Positions 6,401-6,546 of a stretch of 6,546 nt of DNA are shown piece by piece. Under the pieces are notes generated by a model, which had not been told where the DNA came from, made no database searches, and saw only the letters and a list, made by a program, of their open reading frames with translations. The DNA lies in contig JAITEO010000026.1 in the NCBI GenBank assembly GCA_031281985.1, positions 1 through 6,546 of the forward strand, written 5' to 3'. The translations under genes were made by a program, and so were the position numbers. Numbering within the stretch: the stretch's first letter is position 1; each line of letters begins with the position of its first letter. Origin of the DNA: Zoogloeaceae bacterium. Lineage in GTDB: Bacteria; Pseudomonadota; Gammaproteobacteria; Burkholderiales; Rhodocyclaceae.

Positions 6401-6546
6401 CAGGGCTGGAAATTCAAGCGCATTTCCAGCCGGGAATGGGACCGGCAACGCACGCAGGTGCTGATGGACATTCGCGCGGCGCTGGAAGCGGCGCGCCAGG
6501 ACACCGGCAGCGAGACGCCCGTCGCGGAACTGGACATGCAGGCGCT
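437..6546 (+). CDS. Giant multidomain SF1 helicase (M48-like, TerB-like, DUF4011-like, helicase, nuclease-like), 3' end cut by window
   Basis: The frame is open without a stop for 2,036 codons and reaches the right edge. Order along the protein: M48 peptidase-like domain (about 62-275), TerB-like domain (about 290-400), linker, DUF4011-like segment (about 525-665), SF1 helicase (about 812-1860) with a long insertion, and a degenerate PD-(D/E)XK/Vsr-like domain (about 1912-2015). The motor is of the Upf1/Dna2/COG1112 type: Q motif DPVQRAAL, Walker A GPPGTGKS (838-845), DEASQ (1587-1591), GDERQMPP (1611-1618), WQYR (1667-1670), VQGDERD (1792-1798) and NVAITRAR (1839-1846). All are plausible for ATP-driven translocation on DNA or RNA. 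No signal peptide or membrane segment is evident, so it is probably cytoplasmic. Related architectures occur in phage-defence and Ter-type stress loci; a defence role is inferred. The gene has its own promoter and ribosome binding site. Codons TTA, CTA and TCA are nearly absent (0, 1 and 1), so it is well adapted to a GC-rich host. The true C-terminus and any downstream partner are not visible. Confidence 0.9.
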   Translation, partial: MQFDIESIRFRGESGYAGVLRKMSGIEALAAKVPTDSTRIRRTLMAERLSLGKRAAPNAYRVAQALRKRFGLDAPIELYQAAGARNALLPFSATPLLLEIREHLPALLDDDALAALLGREIGHCLAHGANNPYRIPSLATARILQDDETQKERRTAAQQLAMAQEITADRLGLIACSGLEAFLRLELATTTGLPTDTLTDEDTAIHLAQTRALMETALAATEPGNTAPEHSLRTWALWLFSETDAYQQLSGRGPGSRKLAELDALLMQALRKSGVALGVPIRLEDPPKTTQAAALAASVLVASADGELAEAKIQVIERVFSPLVHDWRHFLTPDSALDKFQRLAPVLLASGDPAQRALFSLTAHTLIVDGECSIGEAETLVALGDALGCRKLLRELLPPLLARFDLNLEGILARPGRSLPMPPRKTEAEDALNVHLQDTLRRGGGTSSLRHLLQLLGLQHAAPEGVERLIRAVQANDLAIEPAPDRHLDTLHRLVPLPGKSLPAIELPKAPPAGSGPNNLRLTQALTRLRERLAGRDERNPSLCLHVCRPGRAIDLHALEQVSAGLAGHTLALLRDGKHARLFDARETETDDAAYRLAKSLLQLAREHHAQQEESGASNLYLGYPFLTGVVSGRLLRAPLILYPVDIERSVRNGVFGLNVPAHGAPIANQSLLRLIFQRKGRLYPDELAEKADGLAASGAKALLDELALMEAGVEEEGKPLLPFADRREEFAQRQEEERLEIEACAVLGLFPQSCSYLLQDYDELLQALGSGMPPENLLASVWELLPQELKAALSFTDLPSGRNLPMGMPVLPVLPADPVQRAALEMTRATPALVVEGPPGTGKSQVIVNLVADALARGEKVAVLCEKRASLDVVAQRLENLGLRHLLAVVQDARADRHALYQQLATRLENAAPNAIVLPRNTATEEINRLMQRLNQRAALTRMTLPEHASEDAPAMTLGALHTYAAGLSVPLPCVDERLYTLTPARMDALATQIAGIFPQADIWRSGSFWRPPASMPSAARVSFAHFDNDKANAFLKYLITAHSAAKVLEDALAAAGLSADPSGYAALRSAKNGLLAAYHFRKQQESAAGQATLTALLNEDARLELIERTQPVWRALADSRSRRQEHALGNHWFAEFIGKLTVQPEGEESLKKLIRLWHKHDAIMDAFPQPFDFLPDQAVLQALKQLRANAGSAMRFLSPACWQAQKVVRAWLEIQWPEKAGATIDAAFLDHLDDKAAAARCWQGLINMLHWLNPQREDMPENIGEARAWIRAATALIDPALTLIQHRGDLEIMGFWRGTPNAEIIAGWDEKANYWIDCHHSAQALRNVFDTLKKEESALQALNAFPNGWDGEALEEWSQRVEPLVNAVSSMSKLAAAIDPVHAALPWLPRLPTTQLLNTLIAAWRRDAAQLIGTDRRLAKAQAIAPQAQMFLAPLSDGAAFDTPEAWADGVRKTWAKSALTALEKFSNDLFALDEESRAAESQLAALYEEERRFALARILARQDQAPILRAPPAEKGARRSTEQITRTVMLKEAQKQRHPLSLREFAHRFWDKGLTDVLPIWLLSPETASQIFPRVPLFDLLIVDEASQCAIENSLPALMRARRVVIAGDERQMPPDDAFKATAKSEDAAKGTGEDDLFAAREIFDAESLLTLALHRVPRVALSWQYRCQREELFAFSNCALYAGNLKTIPAPENRQAALRWIEVPNGRHEAGANLPETYVVVNLLAQLLQRPDKPSLGVITFNPVQRRAILDEIDRRQEADAQFAESWQQAMSRARPEERPFIRNLENVQGDERDLIIFSLGHAPVERIGRNGEKKIHVPAYFGSLGQPGGERRLNVAITRARKETFIVASFDPRLLSVARSKYDGPRLFKDFLLYARQVSAGRDDRAAEVLKVAGNAAAGGLLPADVGARPAAWLPLPVQVALALEGLGMECEREVGVSGFRIPLAVRDAGRPGRYLLGLLFDETLPADDGFERHAHIPHALARQGWKFKRISSREWDRQRTQVLMDIRAALEAARQDTGSETPVAELDMQA
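614..1261 (+). other. M48 metallopeptidase-like domain with altered zinc motif
   Basis: Protein residues about 62-275. The pattern follows M48 peptidases: a helix ending in RKRFGLDAPIELYQ, then RNALLPFSATP where M48 enzymes have 'xNAFALPGG', then LLDDDALAALLGREIGHCLA (104-126), which aligns with 'LLDDDELAAVLAHEIGHVLA'. A downstream QEITADRLGL (E165, A168, D169) matches the family's third zinc-ligand segment ExxAD. A trailing ETDAYQQLSGRGPGSRKLAE resembles the end of these domains. The first histidine of HExxH is Arg119, while Glu120, His123, His127 and Glu165 remain. Classic zinc peptidase activity is therefore unlikely. The domain may bind a ligand or partner, or use a different metal site. 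Confidence 0.68.
1304..1636 (+). other. TerB-like helical domain
   Basis: Protein residues about 290-400. Two segments match the paired acidic loops of TerB/DjlA-type domains. The first is LAASVLVASADGELAEAKIQ (D305, G306), continuing into a helix. The second is AHTLIVDGECSIGEAETLVA (D369, G370, E374), followed by LGDALG. TerB domains are all-helical, bind metal in tellurite-resistance proteins, and are fused to or neighbour helicases and nucleases in Ter-type stress and some defence loci. The assignment rests on motif spacing and helix pattern, not on a profile search. Confidence 0.6.
2009..2431 (+). other. DUF4011-like segment preceding the helicase
   Basis: Protein residues about 525-665. 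The stretch RLRERLAGRDERNPSL (528-543) resembles the 'wLxxLLDlSrRNpLL' opening of DUF4011 domains in weakened form. The stretch NLYLGYPFLTG (619-629) followed by LLRAPLILYPVDI (635-647) matches the better conserved 'LyLalGfL...kRAPLlLiPVeL' element found just ahead of the motor in large SF1 helicases of defence type. The second element is convincing and the first is tentative. The role of this domain in the family is not established; it is probably structural or nucleic-acid contacting. Confidence 0.5.
2870..6016 (+). other. Superfamily 1 helicase motor with long insertion
   Basis: Protein residues about 812-1860. In order: Q motif DPVQRAAL (Q821); Walker A with Lys844 and Ser845; motif Ia VAVLCEKRASLDVV (862-875); then about 670 residues of insertion; a 'PIWLLSPETAS' element, followed by Walker B FDLLIVDEASQ (1581-1591); motif III GDERQMPP; motif IV LSWQYRCQREELFAFSN; motif V-like LGVITFNPVQRRAIL (1740-1754); motif Va VQGDERDLIIFSLG; and motif VI GGERRLNVAITRAR with the arginine finger candidate R1844. 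None of the residues expected for ATP binding and hydrolysis is missing. The Gln at 1668 also occurs in Upf1-type QYR motifs. The match is to the Upf1/Dna2-like SF1B group. Confidence 0.9.
3104..5101 (+). other. Uncharacterised insertion between helicase motifs Ia and II
   Basis: Protein residues about 890-1555. This is a helix-rich stretch with many Ala, Leu and charged residues and no motif I recognise. It begins with a conserved-looking 'ARADRHALYQQLATRLE' helix. It contains a Trp-rich middle (for example WRSGSFWRPP near residue 1010) and ends in a coiled-coil-like helix around 1455-1497 (ALDEESRAAESQLAALYEEE). Large insertions here are usual for DUF4011/COG1112-type helicases and probably form domain 1B/1C elements and a helical stalk. 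I cannot assign a function. Confidence 0.6.
6170..6481 (+). other. C-terminal Vsr/PD-(D/E)XK-like nuclease domain, apparently degenerate
   Basis: Protein residues about 1912-2015. The segment EREVGVSGFRIPLAVRDAG (1937-1955), then RPGRYLLGLLFDE (1956-1968), then GWKFKRISSREW aligns with the restriction-endonuclease-like domain that ends many DUF4011-type helicases, whose usual pattern is 'xVGxSGyrIDLAVvdPxxPGRYlLGIExDGaxYH...GWxixRIWSxdW'. The expected catalytic Asp of 'IDLAV' is Pro1948 and the expected Glu of 'IExDG' falls at Leu1965. The 'YHxxxxaRDRDrlR' element is replaced by an unrelated stretch. The fold is probably kept for DNA binding or structure, with cleavage lost. About 20 further residues are visible before the window ends. 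Confidence 0.58.

Noticed and set aside
5540..6448. Second minus-strand open frame of 302 codons
   Set aside because: It is the continuation of the same antisense frame after a single CTA sense codon, and it shows no independent start signal or recognisable domain.
1..6546. CRISPR arrays, tRNA, rRNA or known small RNA genes
   Set aside because: No regularly spaced repeats, cloverleaf-like pattern or conserved rRNA sequence was seen; almost all of the window is coding.

Overview
The window is GC-rich (most strongly at third codon positions) and looks like a bacterial chromosome or accessory island. Codon use and the ISAzo13-type transposase fit a proteobacterium, possibly a betaproteobacterium, but the taxonomic guess is inference only. 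Both genes found here are cut by the window edges.

Left end (1 to about 280): the minus strand carries the N-terminal part of a transposase that I recognise as ISAzo13 family. It runs leftward out of the window. Its start, and the right end of the insertion sequence, lie somewhere in the AT-richer stretch between about 250 and 400.

Intergenic stretch (267-436): this holds a good sigma70-like promoter facing right (TTGACG, 16 bp, CATAAT), a tandem 10-bp-period direct repeat just downstream of it, and a strong Shine-Dalgarno sequence 9 nt before the next start codon. I see no terminator or RNA gene here.

Rest of the window (437-6546): one uninterrupted plus-strand reading frame of at least 2,036 codons, with no stop before the edge. 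I translated it codon by codon. It encodes a giant multidomain protein: (1) an M48-like metallopeptidase fold whose first zinc histidine is replaced (REIGH instead of HExxH); (2) a TerB-like helical domain with the paired DG loops; (3) a DUF4011-like segment; (4) a superfamily 1 (Upf1/Dna2-like, COG1112-type) helicase motor whose principal motifs are all present, split by an insertion of about 670 residues between motifs Ia and II; and (5) a C-terminal domain resembling the Vsr/PD-(D/E)XK-like nuclease found at the end of such helicases, here without the expected catalytic acids.

Together this suggests a single-gene or gene-led stress or anti-phage system. It would be an ATP-driven nucleic-acid translocase carrying degraded enzyme folds that may serve for sensing or binding. 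Related architectures (DUF4011-helicase-Vsr, TerB plus helicase) occur in known defence or Ter-type stress loci. This particular combination, with both flanking enzyme domains apparently inactivated, is the main item of interest. A downstream partner could lie beyond the right edge.
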